From assembly GCF_002115825.1 (NCBI RefSeq), contig NZ_JFJZ01000011.1:90629-154628 (forward strand): a stretch of DNA of 64,000 nucleotides, in the 5' to 3' direction. Under the pieces are notes generated by a model. The model worked only from the letters and a program-made list of their open reading frames with translations. It searched no databases and had not been told where the DNA came from. The translations under genes and the position numbers were made by a program. Below, in pieces: positions 45,180 to 56,489 of this stretch; position 1 is the first letter of the stretch; every line of letters begins with the position of its first letter. Origin of the DNA: Thalassospira sp. MCCC 1A01428. GTDB taxonomy: Bacteria; Pseudomonadota; Alphaproteobacteria; Rhodospirillales; Thalassospiraceae.

Positions 45180-45523
45180 GGGTATGGGGTCTCCGATCCG
45201 AAAACAGTATGCGGGCATCCCGGCGAAGCATTCATCAACGTAAGCGCGATGCTTTTTTACCGGGAAGAAGTTGAAACGACGCGACAATAACCGGTTTCGC
45301 CCCCTTGGCAAAAGCAGGAATCCACCTGTAACCGCCAATTTCTGGCAAGTTTCGTCATAACTGTGAAGAAAGGTTGATGAAAAACTATGAAACGTATAGT
45401 TTCCGATCAGCAGTCTGGCCTGTTGTCGCATGCGTATTTGTGTGGGGGCGTCAGGGACGCATGGGTCAGCCGCGTCATAAGAATAAAACCTGAGAGTTAT
45501 ATTGGCTGTTACGGGATCCCGTC
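45180..45523. other. Intergenic region between kdsB and cycM
   Basis: The 344-base divergent gap should contain both promoters. Close to cycM there is the palindrome GGGATCCC about five bases before the ATG, serving partly as a ribosome site. Nothing else is recognised. Confidence 0.5.
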
Positions 45524-46312
45524 ATGAAAACGATGGAAATCAACAAGATCGTCGCCGGAATTATCGTTGCCGTACTTTTGGTGGTCGTAGTCGGCAAAAT
45601 CGGGGGTGCACTTGTACACCCCAAGGAATTGGAAGAACCGGTTTATCCTTTTTCGGATGACCTGATGGCGGCTGCAAACCAACCTGCGGCTGCACCTGAA
45701 AAACCTGCAGGACCGGAACCGATCCTGGCAATGCTGGCAGATGCCGATGTTGCAGCAGGCGAAAAGGTGTTTAAAAAATGTGGCTCGTGCCATGACAACA
45801 CCAACGGCGGCCCCAACAAGGTTGGTCCGAATCTGTATGGTATTGTCGGTAACGTGGTCGCCCACAAGGATGATTTCAGCTATTCCGATGCCGTTGCCAA
45901 CCACGGCGGTAATTGGGGCTATACCGAGCTGAACCATTTTCTGTATTCGCCCAAGGATTACATCCCGGGGACCAAAATGTCGTTTGGCGGCCTGAAAAAA
46001 CCGTCTGACCGCGCCAATGTCATCGCGTTCCTTAACAGCATGTCGGACAATCCGTTGCCCGCACCAAGTGCCGATGAAATTGCTGCCGAAGAAGGTGGCG
46101 ACAAGGCCGCAGCTGAAACCGGCGAAGCCCCGGCAGACGAGGGTGCAGCCAAAACCGAAGACACCAACGGTGATGCAGGCAATGCCGAAGCAACCGACGA
46201 TGCCGCCGGTGATGTTGCTATGCCCGAAGAAGGCCCGGCCAAAGACGGTGATGCCGCCAATGACAATGGCGAACCGGCACCCGCCGAAGAAGCCCCGGCT
46301 GCGGGTCAGTAA
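45524..46312 (+). CDS. cycM: Membrane-anchored cytochrome c with acidic tail
   Basis: A class I cytochrome c of the CycM/c552 type. One uncleaved helix near residues 8-24 anchors it; haem is bound at CGSCH (86-90) with axial Met152 in GTKMSF, and GPNLYGIVG is the typical loop. CycM in rhizobia passes electrons from complex III to the aa3 oxidase. Unusually, residues from about 181 to 262 form an Ala/Glu/Asp-rich tail with no Lys-rich counterpart, nearly a third of the protein. The first ATG at 45524 or the second, three codons on, may be used. Confidence 0.88.
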   Translation: MKTMEINKIVAGIIVAVLLVVVVGKIGGALVHPKELEEPVYPFSDDLMAAANQPAAAPEKPAGPEPILAMLADADVAAGEKVFKKCGSCHDNTNGGPNKVGPNLYGIVGNVVAHKDDFSYSDAVANHGGNWGYTELNHFLYSPKDYIPGTKMSFGGLKKPSDRANVIAFLNSMSDNPLPAPSADEIAAEEGGDKAAAETGEAPADEGAAKTEDTNGDAGNAEATDDAAGDVAMPEEGPAKDGDAANDNGEPAPAEEAPAAGQ

Positions 46313-46342
46313 AGCGGACTGAAACAATAAAACGCATATTTT

Positions 46343-46374
46343 GCAGGGGACGGTTTTCCGTCCCCTGCTTTTTT
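46343..46374 (+). terminator. Terminator after cycM
   Basis: GCAGGGGACGG and CCGTCCCCTGC pair perfectly around TTTT, followed by T6. It lies 31 bases after the cycM stop. Confidence 0.93.
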
Positions 46375-46414
46375 ATGGCATAAAGCGATTCTCTGTTGCG
46401 CACAGGAGCCTGCC

Positions 46415-47197
46415 TTGGACCAGTATAACCAATTCGTAAAAATCGCCCATCGCCTTGCCGATGTCGCCCGCCCGGTGGTTCGCAAATATTACCGCACCGC
46501 AGTTGCCGTCGATGTGAAGGCCGATGCCAGCCCGGTTACCATTGCCGACCGGGAAGTGGAAACCGCGATGCGTGCCATTCTGGCCGAGGAATGCCCCGAT
46601 CACGGCATTCTGGGCGAAGAACATGGCCGCCAGAACATTGATGCCGAATATGTCTGGGTTCTGGACCCGATTGATGGCACCAAATCATTTATTGTTGGCA
46701 AACCCAGCTTTGCCACTTTGATTGCGCTGTGCCACAACGGCAAACCGGTGCTGGGCATTATCGATCAGGCGATTACCGACGAGCGCTGGGTTGGGGTCAC
46801 AGGCGAGGAAACCACTTTTAACGGCAGCCCGGTTTCGACCCGGCCCTGCCCGACGCTGGATCAGGCGATTTTCTTTACCACCGCCCCCGAGCTGTTTCGC
46901 GGCCCGCAAATTTTAGCCTACGAGACGATTCGCAACCAGTGTCGTCAGCCAATGTATGGCGTGGATGCCTATGCCTATGGCCTGACGGCCCTTGGCCTGG
47001 CCGACCTGGTGGTCGAAGCAAACCTGCAAGCCTATGATTTTTGCGCCCTCGTGCCCGTTGTTGAAGGGGCCGGCGGCAAAATGACAGATTGGCAAGGCGA
47101 ATCCTTACACATTTACAGCGATGGCTGTGTCGTGGCGACTGGTGACCGGCAGTGTCACGAACAGGTCCTGCCCATTACCAGGGCAGCACTGCCATAA
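46415..47197 (+). CDS. hisN: Histidinol-phosphatase, inositol monophosphatase family
   Basis: The 260-residue enzyme has the family metal-site motifs GEEHG, DPIDGTKSF and AYDFCALVPVVEGAGG; these forms are typical of the HisN type that removes phosphate from L-histidinol phosphate. The start is a TTG at 46415 with AGGAG seven bases before, and no in-frame ATG lies closer. A short gap separates it from the antiporter gene downstream. Confidence 0.9.
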   Translation: MDQYNQFVKIAHRLADVARPVVRKYYRTAVAVDVKADASPVTIADREVETAMRAILAEECPDHGILGEEHGRQNIDAEYVWVLDPIDGTKSFIVGKPSFATLIALCHNGKPVLGIIDQAITDERWVGVTGEETTFNGSPVSTRPCPTLDQAIFFTTAPELFRGPQILAYETIRNQCRQPMYGVDAYAYGLTALGLADLVVEANLQAYDFCALVPVVEGAGGKMTDWQGESLHIYSDGCVVATGDRQCHEQVLPITRAALP

Positions 47198-47215
47198 CAG
47201 CCAGAGGCCACCATT

Positions 47216-48442
47216 ATGCTGGAATGGATCGCTATTTTGTTTGTCGCATCGGGGCTGGTTTATGGCCTGTGGTCGCGCCGGATGCAGAAATTCAATATAT
47301 CCTCGCCAATGATGATGGTGCTGGCCGGCGCGATCATAGCCCTCCCGCTGGGGTTATGGGCGCAAGCCCCGCTGGAACCTCTTAAAGAGAATTTCCATTT
47401 TGCACGGGTCTTTTCCGAACTGACACTGGCGATCATTCTGTTTCTGGATGCGGCAATTCTGGATTACCGCAAGGAACGACCAGCCCTGCGGCTTGCAACC
47501 CGTTTGTTAATGGTGGGCCTGCCGTTAACGGTTTTGCTAACATGGGTTGCCGCCTGGTACGGCATTGCACCGGGTCTTGGCATTGTTCCAGCCCTGCTTA
47601 TTTCATTAATGGTGTCCCCTACCGATGCGGCCCTTAGCCGCCCGGTTCTGGAAAACCGGCACATTTCATCGCCGGTGCGCCAGGGCATCAATATTGAAAG
47701 CGGGCTTAATGACGGGCTGGTGTTGCCAGTTTTCACCACGGCCCTTGCCATTCAGGCTGCTTTATCCGGGCAAACGACCAATGGCTGGATAACCGAAGCC
47801 ATTTTGGAAATCCTGCTGGGTGCCGGTGTGGGCATCGCCTGCGGGGTGATATTGGGGATGCTGGTAAACCATGCCGTTGCCCGCAACCTTATGATTGACC
47901 GATTTGAACGGTTGTTTGGGGTGTTATCGGCCTTACTGATTTTTTTGCTGGCGGAAAAAGCCGGTGGCAATGGCTTTGTCGCTGCCTTTGCTGGCGGCCT
48001 GGCCTTAAATATTGCCAGTTCCAGGGTGGCCAATGTGATTGAAAGTTTTGGCGAGGCGGAAGCTGAACTTTTAACCATGCTGACATTTTTCGTCTTTGGC
48101 CTGCTGATCCTGCCCTCGGTCTATGAACTGTGGACCGTGGAAATGATGCTGTTTTCCGCCCTTAGCCTGCTTGTCCTGCGTCCCTTCTGTGTGTGGGTCT
48201 GCATGATCGGATCACCGTATAATCTGGCAGAAAAACTGTTTATTGGCTGGTTTGGGCCACGCGGCATTGCCTCGATCATTTATCTTTTGATCATGGTCAC
48301 CATGCTTGGAATTTCAGGATATGAAGCGCTGGTTGCATGTGTGGCACTGATTGTTACCATCAGCGTCGTTGCCCACGGCATCAGTGCCACACCGCTGTCA
48401 AACGCACTTGCCAATCACACCAAAAAGAAACGCCCGGCCTGA
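47216..48442 (+). CDS. CPA1-family cation:proton antiporter
   Basis: A 408-residue membrane protein with about twelve helices and CPA1 motifs: LAIILFLDAAILDYR, LISLMVSPTDAALSRPV with the SPTDAA motif, and NIESGLNDGLVLPVF with the ND pair of the transport site. It has no C-terminal RCK domain. Such proteins exchange sodium or potassium for protons. It lies 18 bases after hisN and may share its transcript. Confidence 0.92.
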   Translation: MLEWIAILFVASGLVYGLWSRRMQKFNISSPMMMVLAGAIIALPLGLWAQAPLEPLKENFHFARVFSELTLAIILFLDAAILDYRKERPALRLATRLLMVGLPLTVLLTWVAAWYGIAPGLGIVPALLISLMVSPTDAALSRPVLENRHISSPVRQGINIESGLNDGLVLPVFTTALAIQAALSGQTTNGWITEAILEILLGAGVGIACGVILGMLVNHAVARNLMIDRFERLFGVLSALLIFLLAEKAGGNGFVAAFAGGLALNIASSRVANVIESFGEAEAELLTMLTFFVFGLLILPSVYELWTVEMMLFSALSLLVLRPFCVWVCMIGSPYNLAEKLFIGWFGPRGIASIIYLLIMVTMLGISGYEALVACVALIVTISVVAHGISATPLSNALANHTKKKRPA

Positions 48443-48674
48443 ACACCAGGGCCGGGCGCATTCCATATGCCTATCTCCCACCTGCACGATCAGGCAAAAA
48501 ACACATCATATGGTCGCGAAACCGCACCTGAAAGCGGCCCCGCCTTACCCTTTCATGTCTGGTGAAAACCGGTTGGTTTCATCAGGCATGATCGGGAATT
48601 CTGCCAGATACCAGGCACAATTGTGCCAATATATACCGGACGACAGGTCGGCCACTTTTCCAACAAGTTGTGGT

Positions 48675-49415
48675 TCAAATACCCCGGTCGCCAAGTGCAA
48701 GACGCAGCCCCAGCGCCAAAAACACCGCACCCAATGCCCTTTGCAACCATTTCCCCACTGACCGACTGGAAAAATGCTGGTGAAAATGGCGTGCCGCTGC
48801 TGCAACCACCAGCACAATGGACGTTTCAACAACAAAACCAATCATATTTACGATGGTCCCCAGGACAAAAAACTGTGCCGACTGATGCCCCAGGGCCGGA
48901 TTAACAAACTGTGGTAAAAACGCCATAAAAAACAGGGCGACCTTGGGGTTAAAAACATCAATCAAAACGCCTTGCCGCCATGCCCGGAAAGCCGTTGGTG
49001 CCACCTGATTGCGATGCCCCGTGCGAGTACGGGATGCAAAAGCAACCGGTGCCGATGCAGAGGCCCCCACCGGCTGGGCATTATCATGCTGTGCGGCGTC
49101 GTCTGTTACTGCCGCGGGTGACTTGAAGGTCGCGTAAATCGCCCCAAACCCCAACCACGCCAGATATAAAACCCCCACCCATTTCACCACGGCAAATGCC
49201 AGTGCCGATGTCATTAAAATGGCAGACAGACCAATGGCCGCAAATATCACATGAACAAATGCCCCCGAGCACACTCCAAGACTGGACATAATCCCAATTT
49301 TGCGGCCATGGGCTGCGGCCTGTGCCGAAACAAATGCCAGATCAGGCCCCGGCGCAATATTTAGCACCAAAGCCGCAAGCAAAAACGGGCCATAGGACAA
49401 CACCAGATCAATCAC
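48675..49415 (-). CDS. LysE/RhtB-family exporter
   Basis: The 246-residue protein has six hydrophobic helices and the family start GPFLLAALVLNIAPGPDLAFV, with GFGAIYATFKS and NPKVALFFMAFLPQFV as later motifs. A polar insert at about 100-140 is longer than in most members. Relatives export amino acids or homoserine lactone. Its ATG overlaps the DinB gene stop by four bases. Confidence 0.92.
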   Translation of the reverse strand: MIDLVLSYGPFLLAALVLNIAPGPDLAFVSAQAAAHGRKIGIMSSLGVCSGAFVHVIFAAIGLSAILMTSALAFAVVKWVGVLYLAWLGFGAIYATFKSPAAVTDDAAQHDNAQPVGASASAPVAFASRTRTGHRNQVAPTAFRAWRQGVLIDVFNPKVALFFMAFLPQFVNPALGHQSAQFFVLGTIVNMIGFVVETSIVLVVAAAARHFHQHFSSRSVGKWLQRALGAVFLALGLRLALGDRGI

Positions 49416-49915
49416 TGCGAATAACCTTTAAGCCGGGCGAAATAGATCATGTCTATTTCCAGTGACGGGTGTCCCGCTGATATCAGCTGGCTGTGAAGCT
49501 GGCCTCGATGATGGGTTTGATGGTTAAAAACATGCCCCATAATTACATTACGCGGGGTGGCATAGGTAACCCCGGCAACATTTTTGTACGTCAGAACATC
49601 GGCCAGCGCAGCATCATCGAGTGTATCGACATAATTGATCATATTGTCGTCAATGGCGATTCGCGCAGCTTTGTAATCGGCATATAGCGGCCACGGGGTG
49701 TCGGCCAGCCCCATCTGCAAAATCTCGCCGCGTAAGCGCGCCATCCATAATGTATCGCCGACCAAAAGATGGTTTAACGTTTTCATGATTGACGGAAAAA
49801 ATGCTTCACGCGGCGCATCAAGGTCAATCTGATCAAGGGTATCACAGGCCGCAATAATATGCGCATTCGCCCACTGACTATAGCGTGCGAACATTTGAAA
49901 ATATGCTGCGTTCAT
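49412..49915 (-). CDS. DinB-family protein
   Basis: The 167-residue four-helix bundle has the three metal-ligand His positions of DinB/YfiT-like proteins: His in TLNHLLVGDTLW (about 46), and HVFNHQTHHRGQLHSQL (about 128-144). These proteins are thought to act as metal-dependent thiol transferases or hydrolases; the specific role is unknown. The start at 49915 follows GGGGGAAAG. Translation is coupled to the LysE gene. Confidence 0.9.
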   Translation of the reverse strand: MNAAYFQMFARYSQWANAHIIAACDTLDQIDLDAPREAFFPSIMKTLNHLLVGDTLWMARLRGEILQMGLADTPWPLYADYKAARIAIDDNMINYVDTLDDAALADVLTYKNVAGVTYATPRNVIMGHVFNHQTHHRGQLHSQLISAGHPSLEIDMIYFARLKGYSQ

Positions 49916-49958
49916 CTTTCCCCCATCTAAAACTGTTTCTATGCGCCCGGTATTATTT

Positions 49959-50990
49959 TCAGGGAGCGTCGCCCTTGCACGGCACAGCTGCAACCATCGC
50001 CGCTGGCGCACGCATCGACAAGTCCATGTTACGCTTTGCCGACATCCCGGTCGAAGCCGGATCGGATAACGGCGTATTGCCTTCTATTACCAATGCCTTT
50101 GCAATCGCCTTTCGCCGCGACAAAATCACCACATTGCCCACCAGTGTCAGACCAACACCCAAAATGATATTGGCATGCCAGACAAAACCTTCGGCAAAGG
50201 TTGAAATTGCCAGTGCCACCACCGGAAACATCACCGAACTGTATGCGGCACGGTCCGGCCCGATACGCCCCAGCAGGGTCAAATAAAACCCGAATGCGAG
50301 TATGGAACCAAAAACGGACAGATACACCAATGCAATCAAGAAGGATGGGCTGGTATCAAAAACAATCGGCTGGCCGGAAACCAGAATATAAACAGCCAGC
50401 ATTAAAGACCCATACATCATGCCATAGGCATTGGCCTGCATAACGGGAATACCGCTGGCCTGATTGCGCGCCGATGCCATATTTCCCAAAGACGCCACGT
50501 AGCATGCGACAAGCGCCATGATCAGGCCAATGCTGCCCCCGGCAGCAAGATCAAACCCGGCCAGATCAGGGGCAAAAATAACGCAAATACCGCCCAAACC
50601 AATAATTGCGCCAATGATGGTGCGGGTTTCAGGGCGCCGTTTAAAGAAAATCGCACCATTAATCATGTTCATGATGACAATGGCCGAAAACACCACCGCC
50701 AGCAAACCCGATGTCAGCCAGGTTTCCGCCATGTAAATCATTACGTAATTAAGCGAAAACAGGCATCCCCCCATCAGGGCCATAAACATATGATCCCGGC
50801 GAGAATAGCGCATGGGTAATTTACGGATTTTGCAATATGCCATCAAAATTGCCGCTGCCAAAATAAAGCGATAGGCAACAGCCAGTTCCGGCGATACCGA
50901 CAACTGATATTTGATCGCGATCCAGGTGCTCCCCCAGATCAAAACAACGGCGGCATATAATCCTAACGGCCCCACAATACATACTCCCAT
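49959..50990 (-). CDS. EamA/DMT-family transporter
   Basis: A 343-residue protein with ten helices in two EamA repeats (about 1-140 and 155-290), starting LYAAVVLIWGSTWIAIKYQ, plus a polar tail of about 40 residues. The end of the coding sequence lies within the region before the DinB start, on the same strand. Family members export metabolites or amino acids; the substrate is unknown. Confidence 0.9.
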   Translation of the reverse strand: MGVCIVGPLGLYAAVVLIWGSTWIAIKYQLSVSPELAVAYRFILAAAILMAYCKIRKLPMRYSRRDHMFMALMGGCLFSLNYVMIYMAETWLTSGLLAVVFSAIVIMNMINGAIFFKRRPETRTIIGAIIGLGGICVIFAPDLAGFDLAAGGSIGLIMALVACYVASLGNMASARNQASGIPVMQANAYGMMYGSLMLAVYILVSGQPIVFDTSPSFLIALVYLSVFGSILAFGFYLTLLGRIGPDRAAYSSVMFPVVALAISTFAEGFVWHANIILGVGLTLVGNVVILSRRKAIAKALVIEGNTPLSDPASTGMSAKRNMDLSMRAPAAMVAAVPCKGDAP

Positions 50991-51260
50991 GCTGGTGCGA
51001 GGTCGCGAATTTATGACGATTCCAGTAACTTTCTCAAACCATCAAATTTGATCAAATCATTAGAAAAACTAATGCATAGTCGGGCACTTAAAATGCCTAT
51101 TGCCGTTTTCTGCGATGTTTTGATGCGCACGGCCCTGGGGCAACGAACCTGTTTTTCACCAACACCGACGCAAAACTGTCAGCAGACACTGCAAACATCA
51201 ACCGGGATGGTGAAGATTGCAGGCAAAATACGTCGGCGGGTGGGCCGGGGAATAAAATGC
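50991..51260. other. Intergenic region upstream of EamA gene
   Basis: About 270 bases separate the EamA start from the terminator at 51261. Short open frames occur on both strands but none has a credible start or homology. No regulatory site is recognised. Confidence 0.45.
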
Positions 51261-51297
51261 AAACCTGATCCGGGCGGTTTGCCCCCGGATCAGGTTT
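51261..51297 (-). terminator. Strong inverted repeat, probable terminator
   Basis: AAACCTGATCCGGG and CCCGGATCAGGTTT pair perfectly over 14 bases around nine loop bases. On the minus strand GCATTTTATT follows. It closes the cupin, aldo-keto reductase and SDR-remnant transcript. Confidence 0.75.
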
Positions 51298-51300
51298 GCT

Positions 51301-51429
51301 AACGGGGCGGGCGAAATGGTTTTGCCTCTTTGCCACCAGGTCGCAGGCTATAGCTTAGCCAAGGCCAATGCTGGCCCCGGTGATCACGAAAACCCTGTTT
51401 TTAATCTGATCTGACGTGGCACGTTGCTT
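51301..51429 (-). pseudogene. Remnant of a short-chain dehydrogenase
   Basis: Directly behind the aldo-keto reductase gene the minus strand translates as NRVFVITGASIGLG, then a TAA, then AIACDLVAKRQN. Together this is the N-terminal nucleotide-binding motif (TGASxGLGxAIA) of a short-chain dehydrogenase broken by an in-frame stop. Homology ends near 51301, just before the terminator, and no start codon is seen. It must be the decayed stub of a gene once in the cupin-AKR operon, most of which is deleted. Confidence 0.75.
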
Positions 51430-51451
51430 TCAACCTGTTTCACCGGTTGGC

Positions 51452-52914
<1,463 letters not shown>

Positions 52915-53346
52915 GGGGAAAACCTCCGGGTTTCAAAAAAATAACCGCATGATGGCGCAATATAGAGGGTGCATATACGACCATTTGCACCAGTCCGTTA
53001 ACGAAACGGCCTGTCACCATACAGAACGGCCATGATTGTTGACGCATCCATCACAGGTCGCGGCCAAGTCTGTGTCCCCGACGATCACGCTCTTGCGCAT
53101 GTAAAACAGGGACAATTACATCAAGTTCGAGTACAGCACGACTGATGTCCATCCTTTTCCGGATATCGTTTATATTACGCCTGTCACCGCCGACATTCCC
53201 CTGCGATACCAGCCTGACAGGAATGAAGACAGCCGCTAACGAACCGGTTTGTCCTCGTTATCAACCGCTGCATGATCCGTGTCGGCATCAATGTCAGCCT
53301 CGGCATCCCCTGCGATTTCATCGTTATCAGGCATTTTTTCAGCCTT
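52915..53346. other. Intergenic region, no gene seen
   Basis: The gap lies upstream of the cupin gene and downstream of the antiporter gene, both on the minus strand. Long frames on the plus strand run into the antiporter C-terminus and are shadows. No RNA, operator or terminator is clear. Confidence 0.45.
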
Positions 53347-55413
53347 TTAGGGTGGCTTGGTCCGGGTTTCGTCGTCTTCGTTATTGGCACCTGGTTGCAG
53401 TGCCGGGCTGCCAGGTGGGGCGTCATCTTCGCCCGACGTATCATCATCAGATGTTGTGTTTGACGTCAAATCGGCTTCGGTCGCGGGAAGCGGCTCGGCT
53501 TCGGAAAGCGCGATTGCGTCGGTTTGTGCCGCGGCATCAGCAGCGGCGGCCAAATCTGCTGGCGCCAGAGACGACATTTTTTTACGCCGGTTGGTCAGTT
53601 TGGCGCGTAGTTTACGACGCAACCTTCTGCGGCGGCTTAACCGCCACAAAGCCAGCAATTCGCTGCGTGAATGAAATATCGGCAAGCGACGGCGATTTTC
53701 CGGGTTAAGTTCAACCGACATGCCGACTTCACGAATACCGTGCGCGTCGTCAATACGCCGTACAATCAGTTCAACAGGGCCATAAACGATACGGTCCGCC
53801 GGTTCAATATCCCCCGACAATTCACGTTCCAGCAATTCACCCAATGTCAAATCGCCATCACCAGGCGCAACTGGAAAACCATATAAGCGGCCCACATCCA
53901 GAATGCCGGTATCAGGCGGGAAACTGAAATCGCCAAACATATCGCGGTCATTTGCCCCTTCGGCGGGACCGGCAAACAGCTGATCAAGCAGTTCGACATA
54001 TTGCGGCGGGGTGAAGATATAAATCTGATCATCACCCAGCAGACGCCCGGCACTATGCGGACGCAATGATTTACCATCGCGCAAAATAAGCGATGGGCGC
54101 GCCCATCGCGGAATACGATGCCCGGTGGCAACCGCGCTATCGGGATGGACCCGGTAAACCACCACTTCCTGATTGGCATTGCCGGGCAATTCCAGATCGA
54201 TCCTGTCAACCGGCCCGCGCCGTGCCGGCACAATAATGCCCAGCCAGCGAGCAATTGGTTTGATCGTCCAGCCCTGCAACAACAGCGAGGTAATCACCAC
54301 GATAAAGGCGGTATTAAACAGCAGTTGGCCCTGCTCTATTCCCTCGACCATCGGCACAATTGCCAACAGGATGGAAACAGCACCACGCAAACCCACCCAC
54401 GAAATAAAAGCAGTATCGTTGCGCGAAAAGTTAAAAAACATCAGGCACAGCCAGATGGCAACTGGCCGTGCCACAAACACCAGAATAAGGGCCAGCAAAA
54501 AGCCCGGTATCAGCACGCTGCCAAATTCAGACGGGGTTGCCAGCAAGCCCAGGGTGACAAACATGGCAATTTGCGCCAGCCAGGTAATAACATGTTGAAA
54601 CCGGCGGACACCGGCGCTCATGCGCATTTTGCTGTTACCGGCATAAAGACCGGCAACATAGACCGCCAAAAAGCCACTACCGCCAACAATGCTGGTGGCA
54701 CCAAACAATGTCAGCGCACAGGCCAGAACCACAATTGGTACCAGCCCCGGCTCCAGTTTGATCCGGTTCATGCCCTGAACGATCAAAACGCCGCCCAGAA
54801 ACCCCAGCACACTGCCCAGACCAATTTGAAAAACAAACCGTTCGGCCAGTTCAAGCGCCAGATTATCACCGGTTCCCTGAACAATCAGTTCAACCAGCGA
54901 AATGGTCAGAAACACCGCCATCGGGTCGTTGCTTCCCGATTCAACTTCCAGCGTTGATCGCGTTCGATCACGCAGGTTAATACCGCCAACCCGCAACAAA
55001 AAGAACACCGCCGCCGCGTCAGTTGAACTGACAATCGCGCCAAACAGAAAGCCAACAAGCCATGGAACACCCAGCAAGAAATGGGCAGCAACACCAACCA
55101 CCCCGGTGGTCATTAGCACCCCGAAGGTTGCCAGTGTCAGCGCGGGGGCCGATGCAATACGCAAAGCCCGTGTCGGGGTTTCAAACCCGCTGTCAAACAG
55201 GATAAGCGCCAGCGCAATGCTGCCAATAAAATAGGCCAGCGGCGCATTATCGAACTGAATGCCACCAATACCGTCTTCGCCAGCCGCGACGCCGACAAAA
55301 AGAAACACCAGCAGCAAGGGGGCACCAACGCGAAAACTGATCAGGCTGGTAAAAACGGCAACCATAACCAGAATCGATGCAATCAGGATAACCAGATTCA
55401 TCGATTCAATCAC
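53347..55413 (-). CDS. Potassium/proton antiporter, CvrA/NhaP2-like
   Basis: The protein (688 residues from the GTG at 55413) has about twelve helices with CPA1 motifs FLFGAIVSSTDAAAVFFLL and EVESGSNDPMAVFL, then an RCK_C (TrkA_C) domain around residues 400-490 and a CorC_HlyC-type domain around 495-585. This layout is that of CvrA/NhaP2 antiporters, which export potassium at low osmolarity or high potassium. The last 110 residues are low-complexity with basic then Ala/Asp/Glu runs. AGGAGG sits seven bases before the GTG; an ATG at 55401 is an alternative. Confidence 0.9.
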   Translation of the reverse strand: MIESMNLVILIASILVMVAVFTSLISFRVGAPLLLVFLFVGVAAGEDGIGGIQFDNAPLAYFIGSIALALILFDSGFETPTRALRIASAPALTLATFGVLMTTGVVGVAAHFLLGVPWLVGFLFGAIVSSTDAAAVFFLLRVGGINLRDRTRSTLEVESGSNDPMAVFLTISLVELIVQGTGDNLALELAERFVFQIGLGSVLGFLGGVLIVQGMNRIKLEPGLVPIVVLACALTLFGATSIVGGSGFLAVYVAGLYAGNSKMRMSAGVRRFQHVITWLAQIAMFVTLGLLATPSEFGSVLIPGFLLALILVFVARPVAIWLCLMFFNFSRNDTAFISWVGLRGAVSILLAIVPMVEGIEQGQLLFNTAFIVVITSLLLQGWTIKPIARWLGIIVPARRGPVDRIDLELPGNANQEVVVYRVHPDSAVATGHRIPRWARPSLILRDGKSLRPHSAGRLLGDDQIYIFTPPQYVELLDQLFAGPAEGANDRDMFGDFSFPPDTGILDVGRLYGFPVAPGDGDLTLGELLERELSGDIEPADRIVYGPVELIVRRIDDAHGIREVGMSVELNPENRRRLPIFHSRSELLALWRLSRRRRLRRKLRAKLTNRRKKMSSLAPADLAAAADAAAQTDAIALSEAEPLPATEADLTSNTTSDDDTSGEDDAPPGSPALQPGANNEDDETRTKPP

Positions 55414-55607
55414 AGGCAGCCTCCTATTTTTACAAACCAGATAACAAAAACGTACCGCCGCCATGCCAAATCGTCACAGCCAGCAATCGCACGGTCACAA
55501 CGCCGCATTTCCACCGGAAAATTGCGGCAAAATTAATGTCGATGCTTTGCACTCATATATGAATGCCTGACATATAGCATCCCGGTAACATTATTGCGCG
55601 GCTAAAT

Positions 55608-56072
55608 TTACCCAATATCGGGTGTTTGTGCCGGAATAAACGCAGTTTCCTTGGCCGTAGACAGGGCAATTTCCGGCAAAACCTCAACAATTCCGGGAAG
55701 TTCCTTAATCACATCGGTTACAAAACTTTCAAGGTGGGCTGTATCACGCAACCGCAATTTTAGCAGAAAATCAAATCGCCCGGTCATATGATGGCATTCC
55801 ATCACCTCGTCCGCCTTGATCAGGGATTTGATCATTTTACGGTTTCCCTTGGCGGGGTCGGTGCGCAACCACACCATCGCCATCAGGGACCGGCCAACGG
55901 CATCGGGGTCAATCTCAATCCGGTAGGCCCGAATAATACCCTGATCGCGCAATTTACGTACGCGGTCATTAACCGCCGAGACTGATAACCCCACCTTGCC
56001 GCCCAGCACCGCATATGATTGTGATGCGTCTTCCTGTAAAATATCCAGTAACTTCGCGTCGATGGCATCCAT
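55608..56072 (-). CDS. Lrp/AsnC-family transcriptional regulator
   Basis: A 154-residue regulator with an N-terminal helix-turn-helix (AIDAKLLDILQEDAS, then GLSVSAVNDRVRKLRDQGII) and a C-terminal RAM/Lrp ligand domain (VMECHHMTGRFDFLLKL). GGGGGAAGG precedes the ATG at 56072. Lrp proteins sense amino acids. It reads away from the EamA exporter gene at 56490, which it may control. Confidence 0.92.
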   Translation of the reverse strand: MDAIDAKLLDILQEDASQSYAVLGGKVGLSVSAVNDRVRKLRDQGIIRAYRIEIDPDAVGRSLMAMVWLRTDPAKGNRKMIKSLIKADEVMECHHMTGRFDFLLKLRLRDTAHLESFVTDVIKELPGIVEVLPEIALSTAKETAFIPAQTPDIG

Positions 56073-56489
56073 AACCTTCCCCCCGGTAACGAGCCCCTTG
56101 CCAATAAGCAATAATACACAAAAATCAGTCCGTTGCGAAGAAACACCGTATCGCTAAAAGCGAAATACTGCGAACGGCACCCGTTGATGGTGCGAAGCTG
56201 GATTTTTTATAAAATCCGGTATACTCATTTAAATAACATGCGTTTTCCGGGGTTACGCGGATATATCTGCGTTTTCTGACCTGACCTTGCGTCATGGCAT
56301 TAAAGGCATGGTGGATAAAATGGCCCGGTGCGGTTATTTGCCGCCCGCCTCGTTTTTGCGTTTTGACGACCATGGGCCTGTCACCACGTCGATACCATCA
56401 CGCTCGTGCCGACAATCATTTGCTCAACCGATTGCCGCACCCCGTCCTTAGCGGGGAAATTGCATCCACAATGACAGGCTGGCATCACA
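56073..56489. other. Divergent region between lrp-type and EamA genes
   Basis: The 417 bases hold no credible gene. They should contain the promoters of both neighbours; I see no unambiguous hexamers or long palindrome. Confidence 0.45.

Noticed and set aside
45180..45431. N-terminal extension of KdsB by 84 residues
   Set aside because: KdsB family members begin near [15 protein letters not shown]; the extension is Cys/Phe-rich, unlike protein, and overlaps promoter space.
54118..54957. 279-codon plus-strand open frame
   Set aside because: Antisense shadow of the CvrA-like antiporter; composition rich in Gln, His and Asn and no recognisable domain.
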